A DNA stretch of 64,000 nucleotides from Ruminiclostridium josui JCM 17888 (GCF_000526495.1 NZ_JAGE01000001.1:434001-498000), one strand, 5' to 3'. Positions 52,415-60,001 are shown, counted from the first letter of the stretch. Numbers and translations are program-made. The notes: generated by a model from the sequence alone, not told the origin.

Positions 52415-53731
52415 CTATCCCACTGCCCAGTTTTCATCCCTGACCTGGAATGCATCACCACGCTGTATAATACTTGCCGGATAATTGCTGTTTGCCACTT
52501 GCATTGCGTATTTGTCTATTTCGTAGGCATAATACCTGATATTCCTGTAACCAAGCTTATCAAAGCAATACCGCCCGGTTGCGATACCGTCATACATGGA
52601 TAATACTATAATTTCTTCATCCCTCGGTATGTTCATGTGTCGCAGGATATGGATAATTACTTCTGCTGTCCAGCCGTTGCCGAGGCCCTTATAAGCCTGT
52701 AAATTTGACACCGCCCTACAATAATCATCAGGCAAAGTTTGCAGTCTGCAACATTCTGTTACTGTCAATTTGCGTATTATGTAGTAGCCATCAGCAAGTT
52801 TTATAGGATACTGTTTATCTTTGATTGTAATAAGTCCGTTTCTAACTTCATATACCGGTTGTTGTTTCCCGTTTCTATCTACAAGGCAAGCATACAGTCC
52901 TGTTTTTGCTCCTGCTCCACCACCTTGACCACATATTGAGACTGATTTACCATTCGGAGAATAAATCCTATTTGATTGTGCCTCGCTGCCAATAGTCCCT
53001 ATTCGTATTGGTTCGGCTATCATATTATCTTTGGTAACTGTAGTAACTGCATTCGTCTTTTGCGGATTTTCATTTACTTCGTACCGCTGAATATGTTCAA
53101 TGTTTTCATTGTAATCATCCCTGTGGCCTTGTTCATTAATTCTTCGCCCAACTATTCGCCCGGCAACCGGTTCAGCTATCATACTCCTTTGCCCGCGTTC
53201 AAGTGTATTTTCAAGCATAGGCCCTTTGTAATATGTGCTTGTCAAGCAATATGCCTTCCCATCAGCGGTTATCCCAACGGGTTCCGCAGCCATATGCCGC
53301 GAGTATGAATGTTGGCTTTTAGGGTTATATGTCCCGGCAGTTTTATAATAATTTGCATCAAGTGTATATGATTTTTCTTTCCACGCTTCACCAGTTTCCA
53401 GAATATCTCTTAACAATATTCCTCTGTCCTCCGGCTGTGGTACGCCTTGTATATTATGAGCATAAAACCTTTGCCTGTTTTGAGCGGATACCAAAGCACT
53501 GTTTATATACTGTAGCGGCACCCCTAATTCAATGCTTATTTGGTCTTTAATGGGCTGTGCTGCGGATTTGTTGTTTTCGTAAAGGAAATAGTCTGGCTGA
53601 AACTTTTCTTTGGCTATCAGGTAATTCTTAAAGAGTTCCCATCCGATTCCCTCGGCTGTTGTTTCTCTGTTATTTTTCTGTGCGATACTCCAATGTGTAC
53701 ATGGACTACCGCCAATTAATATCTTTTTCAA
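52415..53731 (-). CDS. DNA (cytosine-5) methyltransferase, circularly permuted
   Basis: 438 aa with TTG start 53731 after GGAGG. The order of motifs is rotated: the protein begins with motif IV LIGGSPCTHWSIAQ (catalytic Cys), then VI ENN, VIII QNRQRFYA, a long target-recognition region, IX LTVTECCRLQTLPDDY, X GLGNGWTAEVI, and only then motif I VLSMYDGIATG and II YEIDKYAMQVANSN. The break lies between motifs III and IV. All key residues are present, so it is probably active. The PPC-like GSPC/DGIATG wording resembles the DNMT3-like branch. Confidence 0.88.
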   Translation of the reverse strand: MKKILIGGSPCTHWSIAQKNNRETTAEGIGWELFKNYLIAKEKFQPDYFLYENNKSAAQPIKDQISIELGVPLQYINSALVSAQNRQRFYAHNIQGVPQPEDRGILLRDILETGEAWKEKSYTLDANYYKTAGTYNPKSQHSYSRHMAAEPVGITADGKAYCLTSTYYKGPMLENTLERGQRSMIAEPVAGRIVGRRINEQGHRDDYNENIEHIQRYEVNENPQKTNAVTTVTKDNMIAEPIRIGTIGSEAQSNRIYSPNGKSVSICGQGGGAGAKTGLYACLVDRNGKQQPVYEVRNGLITIKDKQYPIKLADGYYIIRKLTVTECCRLQTLPDDYCRAVSNLQAYKGLGNGWTAEVIIHILRHMNIPRDEEIIVLSMYDGIATGRYCFDKLGYRNIRYYAYEIDKYAMQVANSNYPASIIQRGDAFQVRDENWAVG

Positions 53732-53736
53732 TTTAA

Positions 53737-53763
53737 CCTCCACGTCTGGAGGCACGGCCGTGC
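53737..53763. promoter_or_regulatory. Hairpin over the ribosome site of the cytosine methylase
   Basis: CCTCCA-CGTC-TGGAGG (53737-53752) forms a 6-bp stem that on the mRNA hides the GGAGG Shine-Dalgarno, and it is preceded in the mRNA by the palindrome GCACGGCCGTGC (53752-53763). Strong candidate for translational control. Confidence 0.55.
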
Positions 53764-53819
53764 TAATTAACTAGTATTACTCCGATTTTATTTAGTTCGC
53801 AATATTTTGCTATTGTCTA

Positions 53820-53975
53820 CTACCATGTTCCGTAGTTCCCTTTTGCAAAGTACTCGGTTTTACCCTCTTCATTCGCCTTTATTAGATTATTGATTGCCTT
53901 TATTCGTTTACGCTGTTTTTGCTTTTTCAAGATTAGTGTTTTAACCTCTTCCACACTCAATTTCCTCTCAGCCAT
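53820..53975 (-). CDS. Small basic phage protein
   Basis: 51 aa (MAERKLSVEEVKTLILKK...KGNYGTW), helical and Lys/Arg-rich. The ATG overlaps the end of the ParB fusion gene by 8 nt, so it is translationally coupled. Function unknown. Confidence 0.65.
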   Translation of the reverse strand: MAERKLSVEEVKTLILKKQKQRKRIKAINNLIKANEEGKTEYFAKGNYGTW

Positions 53976-55137
53976 CCTCACAGATACCTCCTAACTGTAA
54001 GATTTTCTTTCCTAGCTGCTTTGCAAGTTCTTTCTGATGCAACATATCCTGTGTAATTTCTCCATCCTCTTCAAACACCCAAACTTCATCGACAATCCTT
54101 ATCATTTCAAACCCTACCTGTAGCATGTTAAGCATTCGTTCGTAATGCCCACCATCTAATATCCCATGCAACATGACAGCACTTGAAAAAGGAATATGCC
54201 CTTGTGCAACTACATGCTTGCAGTACCTAACTGCTTTAAGATAGTCTTCATCTTCTCCGCTATAAGCACTACATACATATACATTAAGTAACCTGTCAGG
54301 TGTTAACTGTTCCGGCTCTTTTTGTGTGACCTCTTCCGTGATTGTTGTTTTGGTAATTACTGTTGTTGACGGGTTTGGGGTTGGGTTGGATTGTGATTTC
54401 TGCTTGGTCTTCTTGCTTTTGACCTCATCTGCAGATATGCTGCCTTTGTCGGTATATGCCTGATACGCTGTCTGCTGTTCTTCTGGTGGTAATTTTGCCA
54501 GTTCAATCGCAGTTGACATGTTTATGTTTTGTTCTTTTAGTTCTTGCTTGAATTCGTTTGAAAGGTTCTTTGATACACTATCCCGCCTCTGAACCTGTGT
54601 TGTTGATGTGTCTAATATTTTAGCTATAAGCTCACGCATACGACCAGGTATGTTTTCTCTTTTCTTGTATTCCTTTAGTACAGCTGTTAGCCTTTCAACT
54701 TCCTGAATTTTGTCGTAATCCGTTTTTTCTCTTTGACTGTTTGTTAGGATCAGCAGAAGTTCTTCCCTCAATGCCTGTGCTTTCGCATCCTCTTCCGTTT
54801 CCTCTACACAGCAGGGTAACATTTCAAATTCCTTCTTACCCTCTTCAACTAATTGCCACGATGCCATACAGCGGCGGTGTCCTGCTACAACTCTATATTT
54901 ACCATTGCCGAGAGGAAAAACATTAAGGTTTTGCAACACACGACCAGCAAGCTCTATTGTTGTTTTCAATTCCTGTATTTGCTCCATTGAATAGAAATTG
55001 CCCTCTGACGGTACCAGATCATGTATGCTTATGTACTTAAAGTTTGAAATTGTATTTTTCAATTCCTCTTCGGCTTTTTCAGCTATGTTTTCCTGATTTA
55101 CCTGAGCGAGAATATTACTCAAACTTAATCTGGACAT
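53968..55137 (-). CDS. parB: ParB-like protein fused to a deoxyribosyltransferase-like (DUF7768/DUF4406) domain
   Basis: 389 aa. N-terminal ParB/Srx-type domain: ISIHDLVPSEGNFYSMEQIQELKTTIE, LGNGKYRVVAGHRR, then the DNA-binding helices LIAKILDTSTTQVQRRDSVSKNLSNEF. A Lys/Thr/Pro linker (about 240-275) leads to a C-terminal Rossmann-like domain (LNVYVCSAYSGEDEDYLKAVRYCKHVVAQGHIPFSS... VDEVWVFEEDGEIT) of the nucleoside 2-deoxyribosyltransferase-like group. ATG 55137 follows GGAGG. Adjacent to parA. Confidence 0.85.
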   Translation of the reverse strand: MSRLSLSNILAQVNQENIAEKAEEELKNTISNFKYISIHDLVPSEGNFYSMEQIQELKTTIELAGRVLQNLNVFPLGNGKYRVVAGHRRCMASWQLVEEGKKEFEMLPCCVEETEEDAKAQALREELLLILTNSQREKTDYDKIQEVERLTAVLKEYKKRENIPGRMRELIAKILDTSTTQVQRRDSVSKNLSNEFKQELKEQNINMSTAIELAKLPPEEQQTAYQAYTDKGSISADEVKSKKTKQKSQSNPTPNPSTTVITKTTITEEVTQKEPEQLTPDRLLNVYVCSAYSGEDEDYLKAVRYCKHVVAQGHIPFSSAVMLHGILDGGHYERMLNMLQVGFEMIRIVDEVWVFEEDGEITQDMLHQKELAKQLGKKILQLGGICEDG

Positions 55138-55174
55138 TACTCTACCTCCATTTGTGACCAATTTGGTCACATTT

Positions 55175-55933
55175 TTAACTCAATAATTCTTTTGCAAAGT
55201 CTAAATAATCCCTAGATGCTGAACAAGTTCTTGAATACTCTAAGATAGGCATATCATGATCTGTACTTTCATCTACTTTGGGAGTACGCCTGATACGAGT
55301 TTTATAAACAGGGTATTTGTAACTGTTTCTTAATTCCTCTTCCTTATTTTTGGTGTATTCAGAATTATAGAACTGAGTTATGAGGTAGCCTCCGATTCTG
55401 AGCTTTGGGTTTGAATCTTCTTTTGTAAACTCAATTTGCTCTGTCAATTCATTAATTCCGTCAAAGGAGTATTTATCCATTTTTACTGGTATGATAACTT
55501 CATCTGTAGCCACAAGTGCATTTTGTGTCGACATGTTTAAATCCGGGGCATTATCTATTATGCAGAAATCATATTCATCCTGAATTTCATCTAATGCAGT
55601 CGCTAGTCTCTTATCCCTGTTACCGGTCATATTGAGCAACATTTTCATATTAGCCTCAACTAATTTCATATTTGCCGGTATCAAATGAAGATTTTCATAT
55701 TTCGTTGGTAATATGACATCATGAATATTGATGTTTCTTTCTATGAGTAAGTCGGATATGCTTTTTCGTTCTTCACTATGTAATTCGAAGCTTTTTGTTG
55801 CATTGCCCTGTTTATCATTGTCAATTATTAAAACTCTGAATTTAAATACTACTGAAAGGATATATGCCAAACATATGGCTGTTATGGTTTTTGCCACTCC
55901 ACCTTTAAAGCTCATTATTGATATTACCTGCAT
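55175..55933 (-). CDS. parA: ParA-family partition ATPase
   Basis: 252 aa. Deviant Walker A MSFKGGVAKT at the N-terminus, VLIIDNDKQGNATKS (Walker A'), FCIIDNAPDLN (Walker B) and VIIPVKMDKYSFDGINEL. GGAG-like site before the ATG. With the adjacent ParB it forms a segregation pair, usual for plasmids and plasmid-prophages rather than for a tRNA-integrated phage. Confidence 0.9.
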   Translation of the reverse strand: MQVISIMSFKGGVAKTITAICLAYILSVVFKFRVLIIDNDKQGNATKSFELHSEERKSISDLLIERNINIHDVILPTKYENLHLIPANMKLVEANMKMLLNMTGNRDKRLATALDEIQDEYDFCIIDNAPDLNMSTQNALVATDEVIIPVKMDKYSFDGINELTEQIEFTKEDSNPKLRIGGYLITQFYNSEYTKNKEEELRNSYKYPVYKTRIRRTPKVDESTDHDMPILEYSRTCSASRDYLDFAKELLS

Positions 55934-55936
55934 AAT

Positions 55937-56329
55937 CTACGCTCCTTTTAACTTTAAGTAGTTTTCTATCACTTTTGCTGCCTCTTCCCAACCATAGCAA
56001 ATATGTGTACAATAACCCTGTTCTCCTAACCTCTTCAACCATTTGTCCTGATCATCAGTAGTTTTATTTTTGTTAACTTTAAGTTCAATGTATAAGCCGT
56101 GAAAATGACCTTTGGGAACTGGAAGGCATAAGTCTGGTACACCTGCTTTCAAACCTTGTCTTTTTTGCTTTGCTCCTGCTGCAAGGCTTCGTTTCCCTTC
56201 ATTCGGAATATGATGCAGCAACCACAGTTCCGGGAGAATACATTCCTGCCGTGCTGCCCATTGAAATAGATATCCTTGCTCTACATCTTCATGGGCATGT
56301 TTTGGCATTTTATATTCCTGTGCTTTCAT
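55937..56329 (-). CDS. VRR-NUC domain nuclease
   Basis: 130 aa. LLHHIPNEGKRS, GLKAGVPDLCLPVPKGHFHGLYIELKVNKNKTTDDQDKWLKRLGEQGY show the VRR-NUC pattern with PD...ELK catalytic residues. ATG 56329 follows GGAGG; the longer frame upstream overlaps ssb. Junction-resolving nuclease type, common in phage replication modules. Confidence 0.9.
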   Translation of the reverse strand: MKAQEYKMPKHAHEDVEQGYLFQWAARQECILPELWLLHHIPNEGKRSLAAGAKQKRQGLKAGVPDLCLPVPKGHFHGLYIELKVNKNKTTDDQDKWLKRLGEQGYCTHICYGWEEAAKVIENYLKLKGA

Positions 56330-56336
56330 AATTTTT

Positions 56337-56735
56337 TTACCTCCATGTCTTTCTATCATCATCTGGTAAAGGTGTGTAACCCTCTGGATAATCTTCATAT
56401 GCTTCGCCTTTTTGGTCTCTCTTGGCTTCTGCAAAATATGTTTCTTCTGCCACAACCTCGGTTAGATAATGTCTTTTCCCTTCGTTATCATCCCATGTTC
56501 TACTCTGAATCCTACCTACCACAACTATCTGCATACCTTTGGTAAAGTATTTGCCACAAAACTCAGCAGACTTGTCCCATGCAACTACATTGATAAAATC
56601 TGCTTGTTGCTGACCTTCTTTGGCAAAACGCCTGTTTACTGCTAATGTAAAGCTTGCAACCGCTGTAGTGTTTCCGCTTGTATACCTTAAATCAGGGTCT
56701 TTGGTTAAACGGCCCATTAATACTACTTTATTCAT
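56337..56735 (-). CDS. ssb: Single-stranded DNA-binding protein
   Basis: 132 aa. MNKVVLMGRLTKDPDLRYTSGNTTAVASFTLAVNR is the OB-fold start, with INVVAWDKSAEFCGKYFTKGMQIVVVGRIQSRTW. Acidic C-terminal tip ends DDDRKTWR rather than the usual DDIPF, so partner binding may differ. GAGG precedes ATG 56735. Confidence 0.92.
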   Translation of the reverse strand: MNKVVLMGRLTKDPDLRYTSGNTTAVASFTLAVNRRFAKEGQQQADFINVVAWDKSAEFCGKYFTKGMQIVVVGRIQSRTWDDNEGKRHYLTEVVAEETYFAEAKRDQKGEAYEDYPEGYTPLPDDDRKTWR

Positions 56736-56742
56736 TGATACC

Positions 56743-57084
56743 TCACCTCTCCAACTGTGGCTCTGGTTCACTATGTATTGTTACTTCCCATCCGCATTTA
56801 AGCATTATCCTATACATTGCTTGAACTGCTCTTTGCCGGGAGCTTCTTTGTCCACATTTGGGAGGACTGATAAAATATCTTTTGCCCATGTATTCATGCG
56901 GGCCAGTAGCAGTAAGTCCAGCTATCTTTACTGCTTCCATTATTTTATTTTTGTTCGCTTTCGGTATAATGATTGCAAGCGTATCAAGATTAATGTTCCC
57001 TGTGTCCTCTCCAACTGCTTCTTTAAATGCTGCTACCCTAGAAATCCTTAAATCCATTGCTAAATTTGAATAGTTTACTTTCAT
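56743..57084 (-). CDS. Phage replication-region protein, unknown
   Basis: 113 aa, basic. NYSNLAMDLRISRVAAFKEAVGEDTGNI, then YMGKRYFISPPKCGQRSSRQRAVQAMYRIM. It lies between the HUH initiator and ssb. No family recognized. Confidence 0.55.
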   Translation of the reverse strand: MKVNYSNLAMDLRISRVAAFKEAVGEDTGNINLDTLAIIIPKANKNKIMEAVKIAGLTATGPHEYMGKRYFISPPKCGQRSSRQRAVQAMYRIMLKCGWEVTIHSEPEPQLER

Positions 57085-57101
57085 GGTTTCGCCCCTTCCT
57101 T

Positions 57102-58004
57102 CTACTCTCGTTTTGGTATTACTCCGTTACTCTTTTTCTTTTGGTTCTGTTTTCGCTTTGGTACTGTTTTTGGTTGCTTCCTCCACATTTTTAAGTAAAT
57201 ATGCCATCCTGTATCTTTGTAGTATTCTGGTTTAATAGATGTAATGTTGTAGTCCGGGAACTTTCTTTCAAAAAATTCTCTTCCTGCATCTGGTGACTTA
57301 GCCAACTTTTCTACCTGTGCTCTACTATATTTATGGTCTGCCGGATTACGGGGAAGGGGTCTTACAAGGTTCCTGCTACTTGACCACCTTTTTTTACCCT
57401 TCGGGTTTTTTGTTATATACTTGCATAGTCCTTCGATGCCATTTTCATTCATTTGTAATCTGTCCGCATTTACCCATCCTATAAGTCTGCTGTATAACCA
57501 TTCCCTATATTCCTTGTCACTTTCGTACCTTTTCCAGTTAATACGCTCCTTTGTCCACATTACTTCTATTTCTTCTCTTTTTATTCCACCGTTCATGATA
57601 ATGTGATGATGTATTCGTGTGAGTGTATTCCCGTCTTTGTCAAATTCATATTCTGTTACAAGTATGTACTTCATAGGTTCTTCTAGTTGTAGTTTGCTCT
57701 GGCGGTATGCGATACGGCGTATATAATTGGTAACTATTTTCTCTGCCTCTTCGACTGTTTTAGGATAATTCTTATCATCATAGGTACATGATATGTGTAA
57801 GTCTCCTATCTTAAAGTTTCCATTCCCAAGTTGTACCAGATAACGCCTTGCATTTTTATCATTGAGGTCTTTTTGTTTGGGTTCAGTTTCCTTCTCCCGT
57901 TTTTTTCTTTTCCCCCTTACTGCCCTTTCTGCATTATCTGTTCTTGGTATTATGTCCACTTCTCTGTAGTCGGTGCAATCAATTTTCTTTTCTCTGATAA
58001 ACAC
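57102..58004 (-). CDS. HUH-superfamily replication initiator (rolling-circle Rep, phage)
   Basis: 300 aa, very basic at both ends. The HUH metal motif is RIHHHIIMNGG (about 132-140) and the nicking tyrosine lies in EGLCKYITKNPKGKKRW (Tyr about 196). A conserved upstream strand KYILVTEYEF completes the fold. This is the REP_ORF2/G2P-like type seen in filamentous and single-stranded phages and in some clostridial phages. GTG 58004 is chosen with AAGGAG 8 nt upstream. It would start rolling-circle replication of the phage. Confidence 0.8.
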   Translation of the reverse strand: MFIREKKIDCTDYREVDIIPRTDNAERAVRGKRKKREKETEPKQKDLNDKNARRYLVQLGNGNFKIGDLHISCTYDDKNYPKTVEEAEKIVTNYIRRIAYRQSKLQLEEPMKYILVTEYEFDKDGNTLTRIHHHIIMNGGIKREEIEVMWTKERINWKRYESDKEYREWLYSRLIGWVNADRLQMNENGIEGLCKYITKNPKGKKRWSSSRNLVRPLPRNPADHKYSRAQVEKLAKSPDAGREFFERKFPDYNITSIKPEYYKDTGWHIYLKMWRKQPKTVPKRKQNQKKKSNGVIPKRE

Positions 58005-58074
58005 CCGGCACACTCCTTCTGATTTTTATATACCTTTGTAGTGCATAATAGTGTACATAATATTTAGGGTCCTA

Positions 58075-58130
58075 CTTTCGCAGGAATGTTATTACCCCAT
58101 ACAAGCCCCAAAACTGGTACATAAACCAGT
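58075..58130 (-). other. Structured leader upstream of the HUH initiator gene
   Basis: On the minus strand, ACTGG...CCAGT followed by TTTT (58110-58130) resembles a weak attenuator, and CCTGC-GAAA-GTAGG (near 58072-58086) forms a GNRA-capped hairpin. These lie between the antisense RNA and the rep start; either could be a leader control element or part of an origin. Confidence 0.4.
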
Positions 58131-58171
58131 GATATAAAGGGCTTCTATATTTATTTTTTAACTATGCTAAT

Positions 58172-58200
58172 TTGACGAATTGTCGCATTTGGTATATAAT
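58172..58200 (+). promoter_or_regulatory. Near-perfect sigma-A promoter, antisense to the rep leader
   Basis: TTGACG (58172-58177), 17-bp spacer, TATAAT (58195-58200). No plus-strand protein gene follows before the terminator at 58239-58281. Confidence 0.75.
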
Positions 58201-58205
58201 AGAAG

Positions 58206-58281
58206 TGTAAATTTTAAATTTAATGCGACTTTTCGTGGTCGGTTTACATTAAGGTCTAAGTTAATGTAAACCGATTTTTTT
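58206..58281 (+). ncRNA. Predicted counter-transcribed small RNA of the rep region
   Basis: From the promoter start to the terminator is about 75 nt with a 14-bp perfect terminal stem (58239-58252 with 58261-58274) and seven Ts. It is transcribed opposite to the rep operon, and its 3' arm overlaps the stop of the minus-strand 58261-58494 gene. Antisense RNAs placed like this control rep expression in rolling-circle plasmids. GTCGCATT/AATGCGAC arms straddle the promoter. Confidence 0.6.
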
Positions 58282-58494
58282 ATGTCCAATTACCTCCCTT
58301 TCTTTTTTTATTCTTTGGTTATATGTACAGCGTGCCAAGCTCATTGATTTGTCGAGGTAGTCACATTTGTTATAGCAGTGAGCCATACAAATAGGTGTAT
58401 TACCATGCTTCGGACATTGTACCGTTGCCCCTGCTGCTCCTAACTTCTTTAAGCATTCAGGGCATAGTTGAATCACTTTTCTTTTCTCTGGCAT
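58261..58494 (-). CDS. Small zinc-finger protein (rep leader gene)
   Basis: 77 aa. CPECL...CPKHG...CMAHCYNKC gives seven or more Cys/His in zinc-finger spacing. It lies upstream of the HUH initiator on the same strand. Its 3' end is antisense to the small RNA. Confidence 0.6.
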   Translation of the reverse strand: MPEKRKVIQLCPECLKKLGAAGATVQCPKHGNTPICMAHCYNKCDYLDKSMSLARCTYNQRIKKEREVIGHKKIGLH

Positions 58495-58573
58495 ATGTTT
58501 TGTTATATTTATTTGTTAATTTCTCCTTTCATGTAATATTATGGTATAATCTTCCATAGAGGGAGGTGATAAT

Positions 58574-58975
58574 ATGTCTTTAGAAGTTAAAATCACAGCA
58601 ATTCATAACAACCCTGTTGGAAAAGATACTAAAGAGAAACTTAATGATGAATATATTGTTATTAAGAACACAGGAGATGTTTCTGTAAGTATGGACAATT
58701 GGCAGGTAACTGATTGGAGACCAGAACAAAAGCACATTCATACATATACATTTCCTCCATTCATTGATTCATCTACTTGGACACTTGACCCTGGGGAATA
58801 CATCTTCTTAATGACTGGTAAAGGAACAAATGTGTTTATTCCTGAAAAAGATGATAAACCTCCACAGTTTCATTTTTACTGGAATAAAGATTGGTTTGTA
58901 TGGAATAATACCGGCGATACAGCTTGTTTGTATAATTCTTCAGGTAATCTTGTCCATTCTCTTAATGTTTTGTAA
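58574..58975 (+). CDS. Lamin-tail-like (LTD) domain protein, prophage moron
   Basis: 133 aa. The immunoglobulin-like LTD pattern is visible: DEYIVIKNTGDVSVSMDNWQVTDWRPEQKHIHTYTFP and WTLDPGEYIFLMTGKG, then FVWNNTGDTACLYNSSGNLVHSL. No signal peptide. It is on the plus strand inside a minus-strand operon, with its own TATAAT box (58545-58550), GAGGGAGG site and terminator (58981-59000), so it is an independent moron unit. Role unknown. Confidence 0.75.
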   Translation: MSLEVKITAIHNNPVGKDTKEKLNDEYIVIKNTGDVSVSMDNWQVTDWRPEQKHIHTYTFPPFIDSSTWTLDPGEYIFLMTGKGTNVFIPEKDDKPPQFHFYWNKDWFVWNNTGDTACLYNSSGNLVHSLNVL

Positions 58976-58979
58976 ACAT

Positions 58980-59005
58980 GGGCTCCTGTATGGGAGCTCA
59001 ATTCT
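58980..59005 (+). terminator. Terminator of the LTD gene
   Basis: Stem GGGCTCC/GGGAGCTC with a 5-nt loop followed by AATTCTTTAATTTTT. Confidence 0.7.
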
Positions 59006-59099
59006 TTAATTTTTCGCATGGCCTTTTAGTAACGATTAGCTTGCCCTTACATTTTTTTTCAATGAACATTCTGCAATTTACACACTTGTTGTTAATCAT
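58998..59099 (-). CDS. 33-aa Cys-rich peptide
   Basis: MINNKCVNCRMFIEKKCKGK... with four Cys (CxxC plus two), probably zinc-binding. AAGGGA precedes the ATG, and the ATG overlaps the stop of the AbrB-like gene (ATGA), which supports translation. Confidence 0.65.
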   Translation of the reverse strand: MINNKCVNCRMFIEKKCKGKLIVTKRPCEKLKN

Positions 59100-59347
59100 A
59101 TATTCGTCCCTTCTTTCAAATCTTTCTTACATGCCGGACAAATATTCTTGCCCTTGTAATCCGTCACATTCTTTGCCTCTCCACAGAAAATACATACCAG
59201 CTGATACTTCTTTAAAATAACCATTTCTTCGTCAACAAAGATTTCTAATGAATCTTTCTCCGCAATGTCTAATGTCCTCCTGAGTTCGACCGGAAGACAT
59301 ACCCTCCCTAAATCATCAACTTTTCTAACAACACCTGTAGCTTTCAT
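59096..59347 (-). CDS. AbrB-like DNA-binding protein with zinc-ribbon tail
   Basis: 83 aa. KATGVVRKVDDLGRVCLPVELRRTLDIAEKDSLEIFVDEEMVILKKY is a SpoVT/AbrB swapped-hairpin domain; the tail has CIFCGEAK...CPAC, a zinc ribbon. ATG 59347 follows AAAGGA. A transition-state-like regulator carried in the phage early operon. Confidence 0.85.
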   Translation of the reverse strand: MKATGVVRKVDDLGRVCLPVELRRTLDIAEKDSLEIFVDEEMVILKKYQLVCIFCGEAKNVTDYKGKNICPACKKDLKEGTNI

Positions 59348-59516
59348 ACCATTTCCCATCCTTTCCTTTTTTTAAAATTCTAGTTTTTCTAACTTTCTTA
59401 TGTACTATATAAAGCTCATTTGGTAGAGCTTTAACCCTAAAATATTGACCAGGATTAATTCCTAGTTCCTCCAATATCTCTTTTTGCTTGACAGTCAGTC
59501 TCCGGTCATGTTTCAT
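59325..59516 (-). CDS. DUF6906-like small phage protein
   Basis: 63 aa. MKHDRRLTVKQKEILEELGINPGQYFRVKALPNELYIVHKKVRKTR matches the small KQK..L...GL-P....V..-E-L.IVH pattern of DUF6906. First small gene downstream of the Cro-like gene. Confidence 0.75.
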   Translation of the reverse strand: MKHDRRLTVKQKEILEELGINPGQYFRVKALPNELYIVHKKVRKTRILKKGKDGKWYESYRCC

Positions 59517-59593
59517 ACTTTCTGGCCTCCACGCTGTTACCTCAATTTATGATTTGAACCGTTTCTATCAGCATAAACATTATTTTGTTACGT

Positions 59594-59827
59594 TTACGAA
59601 ACTTTTTTGGTGCGAAAAATTTCAGGGCTTATTCCAAAATGGTCACACATAGTATTTATTTCCGTCATTGTATAGTCGGCTTTACCATGGTTTTTCATGC
59701 TTATAGTTTGAACTGTATGCCCAAATATATCTGCAATATCCTTGAGTTTTATCCTATTTTCCTTTAGGTATGCCATAAATTTATAATATGGCGGATGGTA
59801 TTGTTTTACAGTCTTTTTTCTTGGCAT
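59594..59827 (-). CDS. Cro-like HTH repressor
   Basis: 77 aa. YKFMAYLKENRIKLKDIADIFGHTVQTISMKNHGKADYTMTEINTMCDHFGISPEIF is an XRE-type helix-turn-helix. It is divergent from the CI-like gene, across a switch region with strong promoters. It is the first gene of the early (lytic) operon, the Cro position. Confidence 0.85.
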   Translation of the reverse strand: MPRKKTVKQYHPPYYKFMAYLKENRIKLKDIADIFGHTVQTISMKNHGKADYTMTEINTMCDHFGISPEIFRTKKVS

Positions 59828-60001
59828 TTTAATACCCCTTTCATAAAAAGTTACGTTTTGTACAACTTTGTGATTTTATTCTACAATCGACAAGTTTCGT
59901 TGTCAACCACTTTTTAATATTATTTATAAATTTTTGTTGCATTTTTGTAACTTTTAAATATAATAATAAATATAAGTTAATTAACAAAGGAGAATTATAT
60001 A
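59828..60001. promoter_or_regulatory. Lysis-lysogeny switch region with promoters and operators
   Basis: Minus-strand promoter PR-like: TTGACA (59901-59906), 17-bp spacer, TAGAAT (59878-59883). Plus-strand promoter for the CI-like gene: TTGCAT (59937-59942), 16-bp spacer, TATAAT (59959-59964). Operator-like repeats are GACAA-N6-TTGTC (59889-59904, overlapping the minus promoter), GTTGC-N6-GTAAC (59936-59951, at the plus -35) and GTTAC...ACAAC (59850-59866). A related GTTACGTTTAC lies at 59586. Confidence 0.8.

Noticed and set aside
54741-54926. Short plus-strand frames within parB and other early genes
   Set aside because: Antisense shadows without ribosome sites.
55175-55933. Interpretation of the whole element as a plasmid because of ParA/ParB
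   Set aside because: Complete head, tail, terminase and lysis genes plus tRNA att repeats make it a prophage; partition genes only hint at an additional episomal phase.
59586-59601. GTTACGTTTACGAAAC as a fourth operator
   Set aside because: It overlaps the 3' end of the Cro-like coding sequence and matches the switch-region repeats only partly; noted but not called separately.
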